In this document: positions 7,646-15,271 of the stretch, piece by piece
Numbering within the stretch: the first letter of the stretch is position 1
How the letters are laid out: each line of letters starts with the position of its first letter
Assembly: GCA_900549725.1 (NCBI GenBank)
Contig: URPL01000005.1
Location: 1 to 64,000, forward strand
Length of the DNA stretch: 64,000 nucleotides
Source of the DNA: an uncultured Eubacteriales bacterium
Lineage (GTDB): Bacteria > Bacillota > Clostridia > Oscillospirales > CAG-272
Reading direction: 5' to 3'
Notes under the pieces: generated by a model
Told to the model about the DNA's origin: nothing
Database searches by the model: none
What the model saw: the letters and a program-made list of their open reading frames with translations, nothing else
Made by a program: the position numbers and the translations under genes

Positions 7646-8179
7646 ATGAACGACATGCAAAAACCGAAAAAACGCTTCACCGCGCGCTGGATTGCGATCA
7701 CCGCCTGCCTGCTCGCCGCAAATGCCGCCGCCAGCTCCTTTTCCATCCCCGTTCCGGGCGGCCATTTCTATCTGTGCGATGTTGTCATCTGCACGGCGGC
7801 GCTGTTGCTTGATCCCGTTGCGGCATTTTTTGTCGGCGGTGTCGGCTCCTTCCTCGGTGACTTTCTTTTTTATCCCACCCCGATGTTCGTCTCCCTGGTC
7901 ACCCACGGCCTGCAGGCAGTCGTCATCAGCCTGTGCGCGCGCCATCTGTTCAAAAAACATCCCGTGCTCGGCGGGCTTTGCGGGGTCGTGCTCGGCTCGC
8001 TGATTATGGTTGCGGGATATACGATCGGCCGTGCCTTTATCTATGCAACGCCGGAATATGCTCTCATCAAGCTGCCGTTTGAGTTTTTGCAGGCGGGCAT
8101 CGGTGCCGTTGCGGGCATGCTGCTGTGCTATCGCTTTCATCTGCGCACCGTTTTGCAAAAATTTCTCGGCAAACAGTAA
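7646..8179 (+). CDS. ECF transporter S component, possibly for vitamin B6
   Basis: This 177-residue membrane protein has five to six hydrophobic segments. The N-terminal block (NAAASSFSIPVPGGHFYLCDVVICTAALLLDP and FFVGGVGSFLGDFLFYP) is typical of the PF07155-type ECF S components. The ATG at 7646 follows AAGGTG by eight bases; longer in-frame starts have none. It is divergent from the MocR/PdxR-like gene. PdxR controls B6 synthesis and uptake in Gram-positive bacteria, so a pyridoxal or pyridoxine specificity is a context-based guess. It would need an EcfAA'T module from elsewhere. Confidence 0.75.
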   Translation: MNDMQKPKKRFTARWIAITACLLAANAAASSFSIPVPGGHFYLCDVVICTAALLLDPVAAFFVGGVGSFLGDFLFYPTPMFVSLVTHGLQAVVISLCARHLFKKHPVLGGLCGVVLGSLIMVAGYTIGRAFIYATPEYALIKLPFEFLQAGIGAVAGMLLCYRFHLRTVLQKFLGKQ

Positions 8180-8192
8180 CTGCAAAAACAAC

Positions 8193-8225
8193 AAAGAGCC
8201 GACGGCATACGCCGCCGGCTCTTTT
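8193..8225. terminator. Bidirectional terminator
   Basis: AAAGAGCCG (8193-8201) pairs with CGGCTCTTT around an inner GGC/GCC stem. It serves the S component and the convergent 5'-nucleotidase gene. Confidence 0.85.
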
Positions 8226-8250
8226 GATACCTCTTTGCAAAACTGTTTTT

Positions 8251-10560
8251 TTATTTGATCGTGATTCTGCCTTCTCCTCTGAGATTTGCATAGATCGGAT
8301 GATCCGCCGCAATGGTGGGCAGCCCCGTTCCGGAATTTACGGGGAAGCTCTTGACATAATTTGCAAGCACCATGTAATCTTCCATCACATAGTCGATCAC
8401 ATTTTCCGCGCCGCGGAACATGGCAAAGCCGTCTCCGAGGTCACGCAGCGTGTAGTTATAGCCCGCCAGCATGTATTTCTTATCCAGCTGCAGGGGCACA
8501 TAGCTCTTGCTTTCGCGGTCGTAGATCTCAATATTGCTCACGCGGTATTCTCCGGTCGGCCCGCCGGTCCAAACGCTCTTTTCGTCCAGCTGCACCGTGC
8601 TCTGCACGCTTGGGTCGATCGTGTAATGCAGCCCGCTGACCTGCAAAAATCCGCCCAGCTCGCCCGGAACGGCACGGCTGCCGAATTCCAGCGCATCCTT
8701 GATCTGCTGCCCCGTCACGATCTGCAGGCAGGCGACATTGCCGAAGGTATGAATGTCTTTCAGGCTCTTATAGCTGAGCTCGCCGCTCACAGCCTTGTTG
8801 CGCACGCCGCCGCCGTTCATAATGGCGACATCCACCGCATAACCGAGGTTGTCAAACAGATAATACAGCGCATCCGCCGCAAAGTCACCGGTGTTAGTTT
8901 CTTCGCTGCGCACCAGGCGTTTGCCGGAATCATAGTTGTCCAGCGTCACCTCGGAATAGCCGATCACTTCGCCCAGGCGCGTATCAACAGACTGTTTCCA
9001 TGCATTCAAAATCTCGCCTACCTTGGCGTCTGCACGGGTGTCGATGCTTGCCCACTCATCCGCCGGAAAATCCTCGTGGCGCAGCAACCCGCACTCAACC
9101 TCGCCGTTGGTGTAAACCGTCATAAAACCGATTGCATCAAAATAGCTGCCGGTCTGCGTCAGGAAAACACGGTTACCGTCCTTATCGAGCACCGTTTCGT
9201 TTTCCACGGTGGAGTGAGAATGCCCGTCAATAAAAGCAGAAAGGCCGGTGGTGTTGGTGATCAGTTCTCTTGAGGTCCATGGCTTGGACGCCTCGTCAAT
9301 GCCGAGGTGCCCCAGCGCGACCACGATATCTGCCTCTGCCTTTGCGGCGTCGATCGCGGTTTGCACGCTTGCGTACAGATCCTGCCCATCCGTACCACCC
9401 GCAATGCCATAAATATAATTGCCGCTTTCATCCTGGAAATATTTCGGGGTAGACTTCGTAAAGGATTCAGGCGTTGTGATGCCGACAAAAGCAATCTTCA
9501 TGCCACCCAGCTCAAACACCTTGTACGCATCAAGCACTCTCTCGCCGCGCACGCCGTCTGTCTCATGGTAGAAGTTTGCGCTGACATACGGATATTCCGC
9601 CATGGCAATCAGTTCCTTCAGCCTCGGCATATCGTAATCAAACTCATGGTTTCCAAGGGTCGCAAGGTCATATCCCGCCGCATTCATCAGTTTGATAATG
9701 CTTTCGCCCTTGTCCATTGAACCGTATGCAGTGCCCTGGATATGGTCGCCTGCGTCCACAAGCAGCGTCGGCAGACCTTCTTCATTCAAAAGGTTTTTCA
9801 GCCCGCCTACGGAGACATAGCTCAAGGCCTTGTCAAGATAGGTATGCACATCGTTGGTATACAGAATACTGCCGACAAGCTCGCCGATCACATTCTTCAT
9901 ATACCGCATTAAAACGGACGCGAGTTCCGCTCTCTTTGCGCTGTCGCGCGGGAGCAGATAGGTCTTTCCGTCTGCGGGAGAACCGCTGATAAAGCCCGAT
10001 TTCACGGCCCATTTCACCGAATCCACGGCATAGGCGCGGATGTTATCCGCATCGGCAAAGGCAGCGAGGTCGTCCTTGCCGCTGATATCGCAGCCCCACT
10101 TCTCGGCAAAGCGATACAAAAATGCCGTCAGCTGTTCTCTTGTCACAGCCTCTCCGATGCCGAACTGCGTTTCGGTCAGCCCGTATACAATCTCATTTTC
10201 CTTGCCCCACAGAATTGCTTTGGAATACCATTTGCCCGCAGCAACATCCGCAAAGCCGCCGACAGCCGTTTCGCCCTCGGCGATTTCAACGTCGGGCGTT
10301 TCGGCAATGCGATACAAGACGGAAACGACCATTTCGCGCGTCACCGTACCGTTTGGATCAAACTCCGTATCGGAAACGCCGACCATCAGGCCGTTTTCAT
10401 AGCAGTATGCAACCGCATTTGCAAACCATGCGTTGCTTGCGACATCCCGGAATTGCTGTCCGCCGTCGTTCTGTGCGAGCGTGCCGAGAGGCATCACACA
10501 CAAAATCATAACGACAGCTAAGAGTGTTGCGAAGATTTTGCGCAGTTTTGACTGTTTCAT
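8251..10560 (-). CDS. SLH-domain 5'-nucleotidase/2',3'-cyclic phosphodiesterase, secreted
   Basis: This 769-residue surface enzyme has a signal peptide (residues 1-29), then three S-layer-homology repeats (about 35-220: FRDVASNAWFANAVAYC, FADVAAGKWYSKAI, FADADNIRAYAVDSVKWA) that attach it to the wall. A calcineurin-like metallophosphatase domain follows (YTNDVH near 234-239, DAGDHIQGT near 269, LGNHEFDY near 302, GHLG near 417, DGHSH near 445), then a 5'-nucleotidase C-terminal substrate domain (about 520-740, NTGDFAADALYY, NGGGVR). The family releases phosphate and nucleosides from nucleotides outside the cell. AGGAG precedes the ATG and a TTGCGC-17-TATACT promoter lies at 10648-10620. Confidence 0.9.
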   Translation of the reverse strand: MKQSKLRKIFATLLAVVMILCVMPLGTLAQNDGGQQFRDVASNAWFANAVAYCYENGLMVGVSDTEFDPNGTVTREMVVSVLYRIAETPDVEIAEGETAVGGFADVAAGKWYSKAILWGKENEIVYGLTETQFGIGEAVTREQLTAFLYRFAEKWGCDISGKDDLAAFADADNIRAYAVDSVKWAVKSGFISGSPADGKTYLLPRDSAKRAELASVLMRYMKNVIGELVGSILYTNDVHTYLDKALSYVSVGGLKNLLNEEGLPTLLVDAGDHIQGTAYGSMDKGESIIKLMNAAGYDLATLGNHEFDYDMPRLKELIAMAEYPYVSANFYHETDGVRGERVLDAYKVFELGGMKIAFVGITTPESFTKSTPKYFQDESGNYIYGIAGGTDGQDLYASVQTAIDAAKAEADIVVALGHLGIDEASKPWTSRELITNTTGLSAFIDGHSHSTVENETVLDKDGNRVFLTQTGSYFDAIGFMTVYTNGEVECGLLRHEDFPADEWASIDTRADAKVGEILNAWKQSVDTRLGEVIGYSEVTLDNYDSGKRLVRSEETNTGDFAADALYYLFDNLGYAVDVAIMNGGGVRNKAVSGELSYKSLKDIHTFGNVACLQIVTGQQIKDALEFGSRAVPGELGGFLQVSGLHYTIDPSVQSTVQLDEKSVWTGGPTGEYRVSNIEIYDRESKSYVPLQLDKKYMLAGYNYTLRDLGDGFAMFRGAENVIDYVMEDYMVLANYVKSFPVNSGTGLPTIAADHPIYANLRGEGRITIK

Positions 10561-10619
10561 ACTGTTCTCCTGTCTTTTTTATTTGGCGGCAGGATATACG
10601 CATCACCGCCCTTATGTTC

Positions 10620-10648
10620 AGTATAACAAAAGCGGCGGGGCGGCGCAA
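10620..10648 (-). promoter_or_regulatory. Promoter of the SLH-nucleotidase gene
   Basis: Minus strand TTGCGC (10648-10643), 17 bp, TATACT (10625-10620). Confidence 0.65.
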
Positions 10649-10748
10649 GGGGTATCCATGTCTGTTTTGTAAAAAAGATGGGAGAAAAAAGCCGCTTCTA
10701 TTTGTTAATTTTTCACAATTGTTTGGCAAACTTGTCCAAATTTAAAAG

Positions 10749-10785
10749 GGGGCATTGGCGATATAGCCAATGCCCCGCATCGTTT
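10749..10785. terminator. Hairpin terminator after the amino-acid ABC operon
   Basis: A perfect 11-bp stem (10749-10759 with 10766-10776) is followed on the minus strand by TTTTAAATTT and on the plus strand by GCATCGTTTTTT. It lies between the ABC operon and the nucleotidase gene. Confidence 0.7.
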
Positions 10786-10836
10786 TTTGTGGAAAAAGCG
10801 GTTTTCCGCGCTTCTGTTTTGTAAAAAGCTTCCGTA

Positions 10837-11568
10837 CTATTCGCCCAGGAATCCGCGCAGCCGCGGCGTCATTCCCTCGCCAAAGACGTAGGAGGGCGCT
10901 CCCTGCACCTCTACCGCGCCGCCGTCCATAAAGATCACGCGGTCGGAAACCTCCTTGGCAAAGCCGATCTCATGCGTGACGACGACCATCGTCATGCGCT
11001 GCCGCGCCAGATCCTTCATCACCGCCAAAACCTCTTTTGTCAGCTCCGGGTCGAGCGCGGAGGTCGGCTCGTCAAACAGCAAAAGCTCCGGGGCCATCAT
11101 CAGTGCCCGTGCAATGGCAACGCGCTGCTTCTGCCCACCCGAGAGAGAGGAAGGCATCTGCGCCCATTTATCTGCAAGGCCGACGCGCCCGAGCAGCTCC
11201 TTTGCCCGTTCGCTCAGCGTGCGGCGGTCGCCCCTGTGCGCGCAAAGCGGTGCATAGATCAGATTTTTGCCTACATTCATATGCGGAAAGAGATTAAAAT
11301 GCTGAAACACCATCCCCATTTTGGAAAGCGCCGCCGCGCGCGTTGCCGACGGGGCATCCGTCCCGTTTTCAAACACGGAAAGCCCGTCGATCGAAACCGA
11401 ACCCGCATCCGCCTTTTCCAGCCCGATCAGGGTACGCAGAAATGTTGATTTTCCGCTGCCGGAGGGACCGATGATCGAAACGATCTCGCCCTTCTCCACC
11501 GTCAGATCCACCCCGCGCAGCACCTGCTCCGCGCCGAAAGCCTTTTGAATATTCGTTGCCTGTAACAT
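10837..11568 (-). CDS. Polar amino-acid ABC transporter ATP-binding protein
   Basis: This 243-residue ATPase of the GlnQ/HisP type energises amino-acid import at the membrane. Walker A is GPSGSGKST, the Q-loop MVFQHFNLFPHM, the signature LSGGQKQR, Walker B LLLFDEPTSALD and the switch His VVTHE. The start is the ATG at 11568 (MLQATN); the upstream frame extends into the intergenic region without a better ribosome site, and GGGGGAAG lies just upstream. It is the last gene of a three-gene leftward operon: binding protein, permease, ATPase. A minor oddity is an insertion after the Walker A subdomain (VFENGTDAPSATRA). Confidence 0.93.
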   Translation of the reverse strand: MLQATNIQKAFGAEQVLRGVDLTVEKGEIVSIIGPSGSGKSTFLRTLIGLEKADAGSVSIDGLSVFENGTDAPSATRAAALSKMGMVFQHFNLFPHMNVGKNLIYAPLCAHRGDRRTLSERAKELLGRVGLADKWAQMPSSLSGGQKQRVAIARALMMAPELLLFDEPTSALDPELTKEVLAVMKDLARQRMTMVVVTHEIGFAKEVSDRVIFMDGGAVEVQGAPSYVFGEGMTPRLRGFLGE

Positions 11569-11584
11569 ACCGCTTCCCCCCGCC

Positions 11585-12241
11585 TTAAAACCGGAACTTT
11601 TTCTCAAGCGCGTCAAAGCCACGCGTGAGCACAACCGTCATCACAAGATAAAACACCGCCGCTACCAGAAAAGGCGCGATATTCGCCGTTGCATTCACCC
11701 GTGCCGTTGCAAGCTTCATCAGATCCGGGATGGAAAGCACCGAGCCCAGCGCCGTATCCTTCACCAGCGTGATGACCTCGTTGGAAACCGCGGGCAGCGT
11801 CACCTTGCACATCTGCGGCACGGCAATGGTGAGCTTTGTGCGCAGCCGGCGCAGCCCCAGCACCTGTGCCGCCTCATATTGCCCGCGGTCCACCGCAAGC
11901 AGCCCGCCGCGGAAGATCTCGCAAAAATATGCGGCATAATTGAGCACAAATGCAACGCATGCCGCCGGGAACCGCCCCATCACAAGATACTCACCGATCA
12001 CCGGCAGCACCGGCAGCCCGAAATAAATAAAGAAAAGCTGCAGCATCAGCGGCGTGCCGCGCATCAGAGCAACATAGCCGCGAATGATCGTCGCGAGGAC
12101 GCCGCGCCGCTTCTCCGCCGCAAAGGCAAGCAAAAGCCCCAGCGGCAAAGAAAGCACCAGAGTAATTGCAAACAGCCCGACGGTATAGCGCAGCCCCGGC
12201 GCCAAAATCTTCACCGTTTGCGCAAGTGATGAAAAATCCAT
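11585..12241 (-). CDS. Polar amino-acid ABC transporter permease
   Basis: This 218-residue HisM/GlnP-type permease has about five membrane segments. The family block MRGTPLMLQLFFIYFGLP lies near residues 60-77, and the EAA loop that docks the ATPase is in the second half (YEAAQVLGLRRLRTKLTIAVPQ). AAGGGAAG precedes the ATG. It lies 16 bases before the ATPase start and about 100 bases after the binding-protein gene. Specificity cannot be read; the binding protein resembles glutamine/cystine-type receptors. Confidence 0.93.
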   Translation of the reverse strand: MDFSSLAQTVKILAPGLRYTVGLFAITLVLSLPLGLLLAFAAEKRRGVLATIIRGYVALMRGTPLMLQLFFIYFGLPVLPVIGEYLVMGRFPAACVAFVLNYAAYFCEIFRGGLLAVDRGQYEAAQVLGLRRLRTKLTIAVPQMCKVTLPAVSNEVITLVKDTALGSVLSIPDLMKLATARVNATANIAPFLVAAVFYLVMTVVLTRGFDALEKKFRF

Positions 12242-12286
12242 GTTCTTCCCTTTCTCCGCGCGGAAGCGCTCCGCGGCGGACGCGGT

Positions 12287-12319
12287 GCGGAGCCGGGCGC
12301 ATCACGCGTCCGGCTCCGC
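12287..12319 (-). other. Strong intercistronic hairpin between binding-protein and permease genes
   Basis: A perfect 10-bp GC stem (12287-12296 with 12310-12319) has a 13-nt loop and no T tract. Such hairpins after ABC binding-protein genes usually stabilise the upstream message or cause partial termination, giving more binding protein than membrane parts. That role is inference. Confidence 0.6.
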
Positions 12320-12349
12320 CCGAAAAATCAAGCTTTTCTGAAGCTTCTC

Positions 12350-13261
12350 TTATTTGTCGTTTGCAACAATATATTCGATAAAGGTCTTGTCGCCCACCAG
12401 CGCGTCGATGCGTCCCGCCTTGAGATCCAGGTATGCGGTATAAAAGGTCTCATAGGTCTGCAGATCGGCAAAGCCCGCCGCAGCGCCGCTTTCGTTCATC
12501 GCGTCCAGCGCCGCGCTGCCGTCCTGCGTGCCGACAACCTTGCCCGCAAGATCGGAAACCTTGGCAATGCCGCTGTTTTTCTCGGTCAGAACGATCTGTG
12601 CGTTTGCCAGATACGGTTTGGAAAGCGTATATGCTTCCACGCGTTCGCCGTTGACGGAAAGCCCGTTCCAGATGCAGTCGATGTTCTTCGTTTTCAACTC
12701 CGTGTCCTTTGCCGCCCATGCAATCGGCTGAAATTCCGCCTTGATGCCAAGCTTTTCGCAGGCTGCCTTCGCCAGGGCGATGTCAATGCCCGTCAGCTCA
12801 CCGTTATCGTCCACAAAGCCCATAGGCGGATATTCGTCGTCCAAGCCGATCACAAGCGTGCCCTTGTTCTTCACATAGTCAAAAGAGCCGTCCCCGCCCT
12901 GCGCGTCCTGATCGCTTGCGTAGGCATTGTCTCTGAGCAAAACATCGGAGCCGAACCACTCCGTGCTGATTGCGGCTGCCGTGCCGTCTGCCAGAATCTC
13001 GTCAATCGCGCCCTGCACCGCGCGGCACAGATCAATGTCGCCCCTGCGGAATGCGATTGCATATTCCTCATCGCCGAAATTGTAATCGCCGCTCGGCGTG
13101 CCGGAAAGCACAACATATTCCTTTGCGGCTTTCCCGCCCGCGGAGGCGGAGCTGTCGTCGCTTGTCCCCGGAGCGGCGTCCTTGCCGCAGCCGACCAGCG
13201 CGCCCGTGCAGCAAAGCACGGCGGCAAGTGTGCAAATGCCCTTCATCCAAAGCTTTTTCAT
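12350..13261 (-). CDS. Amino-acid ABC transporter lipoprotein, circularly permuted SBP_bac_3 fold
   Basis: This 303-residue lipoprotein has a lipobox (ALVGC, Cys25) and a low-complexity linker to about residue 46. Residues 47-108 (EYVVL, DEEYAIAFRRGDIDL, then DEILADGTAAAI and TEWFGSD) match what is normally the C-terminal end of a family 3 solute-binding domain. The normal N-terminal start follows at about residue 132 (NKGTLVIGLDDEYPPMGF), and the protein ends at ALVGDKTFIEYIVANDK, where that C-terminal segment would usually continue. The domain order therefore looks circularly permuted. Binding and transport are probably retained, because each element is present once. It is the first gene of the operon. 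Confidence 0.88.
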   Translation of the reverse strand: MKKLWMKGICTLAAVLCCTGALVGCGKDAAPGTSDDSSASAGGKAAKEYVVLSGTPSGDYNFGDEEYAIAFRRGDIDLCRAVQGAIDEILADGTAAAISTEWFGSDVLLRDNAYASDQDAQGGDGSFDYVKNKGTLVIGLDDEYPPMGFVDDNGELTGIDIALAKAACEKLGIKAEFQPIAWAAKDTELKTKNIDCIWNGLSVNGERVEAYTLSKPYLANAQIVLTEKNSGIAKVSDLAGKVVGTQDGSAALDAMNESGAAAGFADLQTYETFYTAYLDLKAGRIDALVGDKTFIEYIVANDK

Positions 13262-13317
13262 ATCAGTTTCTCTCTTTCTCTTCTCTCTCGATTTTCGTCT
13301 CTCGATTTGATGATGAC

Positions 13318-13346
13318 ATTTTAGCACTTTATCACGCTAAAGTCAA
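13318..13346 (-). promoter_or_regulatory. Promoter and operator of the amino-acid ABC operon
   Basis: Minus strand TTGACT (13346-13341), 17 bp, TAAAAT (13323-13318). The spacer holds an inverted repeat, TTTAGC-N10-GCTAAA (13320-13341), spanning the gap between -35 and -10, a good position for a repressor. The regulator is unknown. Confidence 0.65.
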
Positions 13347-13460
13347 CTCCTTTTCGCAAATTTTTTCAAAAAATTTTTCGTCCCTTTTTTCTTCCTTATT
13401 TCGGCTCCCCGTTTCTTCCTCGTTTTTCTCCTTTCCATACAGCAGAGTCCTATGTTTTTT

Positions 13461-13518
13461 AAGAAAACCGGCAATGCGGTTGCATAACACACCTACATTG
13501 CCGGCTTATCCTTTTTCT
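13461..13518. terminator. Hairpin terminator
   Basis: CCGGCAATG (13469-13477) pairs with CATTGCCGG (13497-13505). TTTTCTT follows on the minus strand and CTTTTTCTC on the plus strand. It lies just past the broken sigma-factor gene. Confidence 0.65.
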
Positions 13519-13524
13519 CTTCGT

Positions 13525-13875
13525 TACTCTTCAACTATCATTAGCATTCCGTTAGCACTCTCCTCCTTTTTTGAGGGTAGCATCCCCCCATCCACGCACC
13601 AATCCACAATTTTTGAAACCATACGCCACCCTGCAATCAATTTTGCATATGCGGGATATTCATTGATTAAATGCTTTGGAACATGTTGCTTCATAAAATT
13701 GCTGAGTTCTTCCGCAATTTTCTCGATAACAGGATGTGGAAATTACTTCGAGAACAATCTCGGAGCATAAATCCTCCGCTTCCTGCGATGTGTTACATCT
13801 TTGGTAGGAAAAGCCGTAAATTTTGTCCAGGCAGTCCTTATCGGCAAGCCGATTCATTGCTTCGTTTGTCTTCAT
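13525..13875 (-). pseudogene. Sigma-70-like regulator gene with internal deletion and frame change
   Basis: From the ATG at 13875 (AAAAGGG upstream) the frame reads MKTNEAMNRLADKDCLDKIYG, then FSYQRCNTSQEAEDLCSEIVLEVIS. This is sigma-70 region 2-like text seen in large clostridial sigma-like regulators. After about 13755 the sense frame becomes nonsense (CYRENCG, stop at 13660). A different frame then carries plausible protein from HPVIEKIAEELSNFMKQHVP to MLMIVEE and a stop at 13525. The middle of the gene is apparently gone. It keeps a promoter-like TATACT upstream and a terminator downstream. It could alternatively be a short expressed 71-residue protein. Confidence 0.6.
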
Positions 13876-14122
13876 TCTGCACCCTTTTGTTTCAATCATG
13901 ATTGTTACACCGGTATAGTCGTGTCAATCAGAGGTCGGTTAGCTGTGGTTTAGCATTTTATGTTCCGCTTTTTTCAAATCTTTGCAAATCAAGTATACCA
14001 TAACTTCACAATCATTTCCAACTTCAAAAAATGCCATTCGCTCATCGGCGGCGGGCGGCGCAGCTCGGCTTGCATCATTCCGATAAGACTGCTCATTTTT
14101 TCGGCAAAAAGCCCCGCCCCTC

Positions 14123-14151
14123 TTGACAAAACCCGCGCGGCGCGGTATACT
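14123..14151 (+). promoter_or_regulatory. Promoter of the ribU transcript
   Basis: TTGACA (14123-14128), 17 bp, TATACT (14146-14151): near-consensus sigma-A, leading straight into the FMN riboswitch. Confidence 0.85.
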
Positions 14152-14165
14152 CACCTTTAGAAAAG

Positions 14166-14303
14166 TGCGTTTCAGGGCGGGGTGAAATTCCCCACTGGCG
14201 GTACAGCCCGCGAACGCTGCCGGGGCTTTGGCTTTGTCCCCCGCAGCGCCGACCCGGTGAAACTCCGGGGCCAACGGTCAAAAGTCCGGATGAAAGAAAC
14301 GAA
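14166..14303 (+). ncRNA. FMN riboswitch (RFN element)
   Basis: The conserved RFN blocks appear in order: AGGGCGGGGTGAAATTCCCC, ACTGGCGGTA, AGCCCGCGA, CCCGGTGAAACTCCGGGGCC, ACGGTCAAAAGTCCGGATG, then AAAGAAACG. The P1 helix is CGTTTC (14168-14173) with GAAACG (14296-14301). A variable hairpin sits at about 14214-14252. It binds FMN and shuts off the downstream ribU. Confidence 0.96.
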
Positions 14304-14305
14304 AC

Positions 14306-14365
14306 GGGCGCCGTTTTGCGCCCCTGTTCGTCCCGATACGAATGGTATCGGGGCTTTTTTGTTTT
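14306..14365 (+). terminator. Expression platform of the FMN riboswitch
   Basis: A small GGGCGC/GCGCCC hairpin (14306-14323) is followed by an intrinsic terminator, CCCGATAC (14332-14339) with GTATCGGG (14345-14352), then a T run. This indicates control by transcription termination. Confidence 0.85.
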
Positions 14366-14411
14366 CTCCCGCGCACACTTTTCAAAATTCAGATTGCAAA
14401 GGAGAACCCTC

Positions 14412-15035
14412 ATGAAACAATCCGCATCCGCCAAGCGCTTCCCCGTGCGCTCCTTAGTGCTGGCAGCCGTGCTCAGCGCCGTCGCCTTTTTGCTGATGTT
14501 CGTCGATTTTTCGATTCCCGCCCTCATCCCGTCCTTTATCAAAATGGATGTTTCGGATCTGTGCGCGCTGCTCGGCTCGTTTTTGCTCGGCCCCGTATGG
14601 GGCATCGCGATCAGCGCTATGAAAAACATTCTGATCCTGCTGCTCAAGGGCACCTCAACCGCTTTTGTCGGAGAAGCCTCCAATTTTATTCTGGGCGCCG
14701 TATTTTCCTTTGTCGGCGGGCTTGTATACCGAAAGCTGCAGCCGCGCGGTGCACTGCGCGCCTCCTTGCTCGGCGGTTTTTGCGGCGCGGCAGCCATGGC
14801 GCTCTGCTCCGTGCCCTCCAATTATTTTTTGGTCTACCCCGCCTATGAAACCTTCTATCATCTGCCCATGGATGCCATCATCGGCATGTATCGCGCCATT
14901 TTGCCTGCGGCAAATACGCTTCTTCGCTGCCTTGTGATTTTCAATCTGCCGTTCACGCTGTGCAAAGGGCTGATCGATGCCGCGCTCTGCGCCGCGCTGT
15001 GCCGCCCGCTGCGCTTTTTGCTGCAAAAAAAATAA
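14412..15035 (+). CDS. ribU: Riboflavin ECF transporter S component
   Basis: This 207-residue membrane protein has about six hydrophobic segments and the RibU pattern: FSIPALIPSFIKMDVSDLCALLGSFLLGP near the N-terminus and KNILILLLKGTSTAFVGEASNF. It binds riboflavin and works with the EcfAA'T module. The FMN riboswitch directly upstream confirms the substrate. The ATG at 14412 follows AAAGGAG. It is monocistronic, with a terminator at 15145-15177. Confidence 0.93.
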   Translation: MKQSASAKRFPVRSLVLAAVLSAVAFLLMFVDFSIPALIPSFIKMDVSDLCALLGSFLLGPVWGIAISAMKNILILLLKGTSTAFVGEASNFILGAVFSFVGGLVYRKLQPRGALRASLLGGFCGAAAMALCSVPSNYFLVYPAYETFYHLPMDAIIGMYRAILPAANTLLRCLVIFNLPFTLCKGLIDAALCAALCRPLRFLLQKK

Positions 15036-15144
15036 GCGCGGAAACCGTCTCCGCGCAAACAAAGGATTGCTTTTCAGCCAAAGCCCCCTGCATGTATTTT
15101 CCGGCAGGGAAACGGCGCAGGGCAAATTTTATGTATCAATACCA

Positions 15145-15177
15145 AAAAGGCTCCGACGTTTTGCGCCAGAGCCTTTT
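15145..15177. terminator. Bidirectional terminator between ribU and the kinase gene
   Basis: AAAAGGCTC (15145-15153) pairs with GAGCCTTTT (15169-15177); the two genes converge here. A second hairpin, GCGCGGA/TCCGCGC, lies at about 15035-15055, just after the ribU stop. Confidence 0.75.
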
Positions 15178-15271
15178 GCCTGCCTATGAATGTCGTTTTC
15201 GGCGCTTTGAAAGGATCGCCGTGCCGAGCCGCAGTATTTGAGCAGCCCCTTTTTGTTTTTTTCTCTTTGTT

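Noticed and set aside
12287..12319. Hairpin between SBP and permease genes as a true terminator
   Set aside because: It has no T tract on the coding strand and the permease and ATPase have no promoter of their own, so it is better read as a stabilising or partial-termination hairpin.
13939..14274. Leftward frame across the ribU promoter and FMN riboswitch
   Set aside because: It lies antisense to the riboswitch. Its end (MAFFEVGNDCEVMVYLICKD) could be a small peptide, but it has no good ribosome site, so I do not call it.
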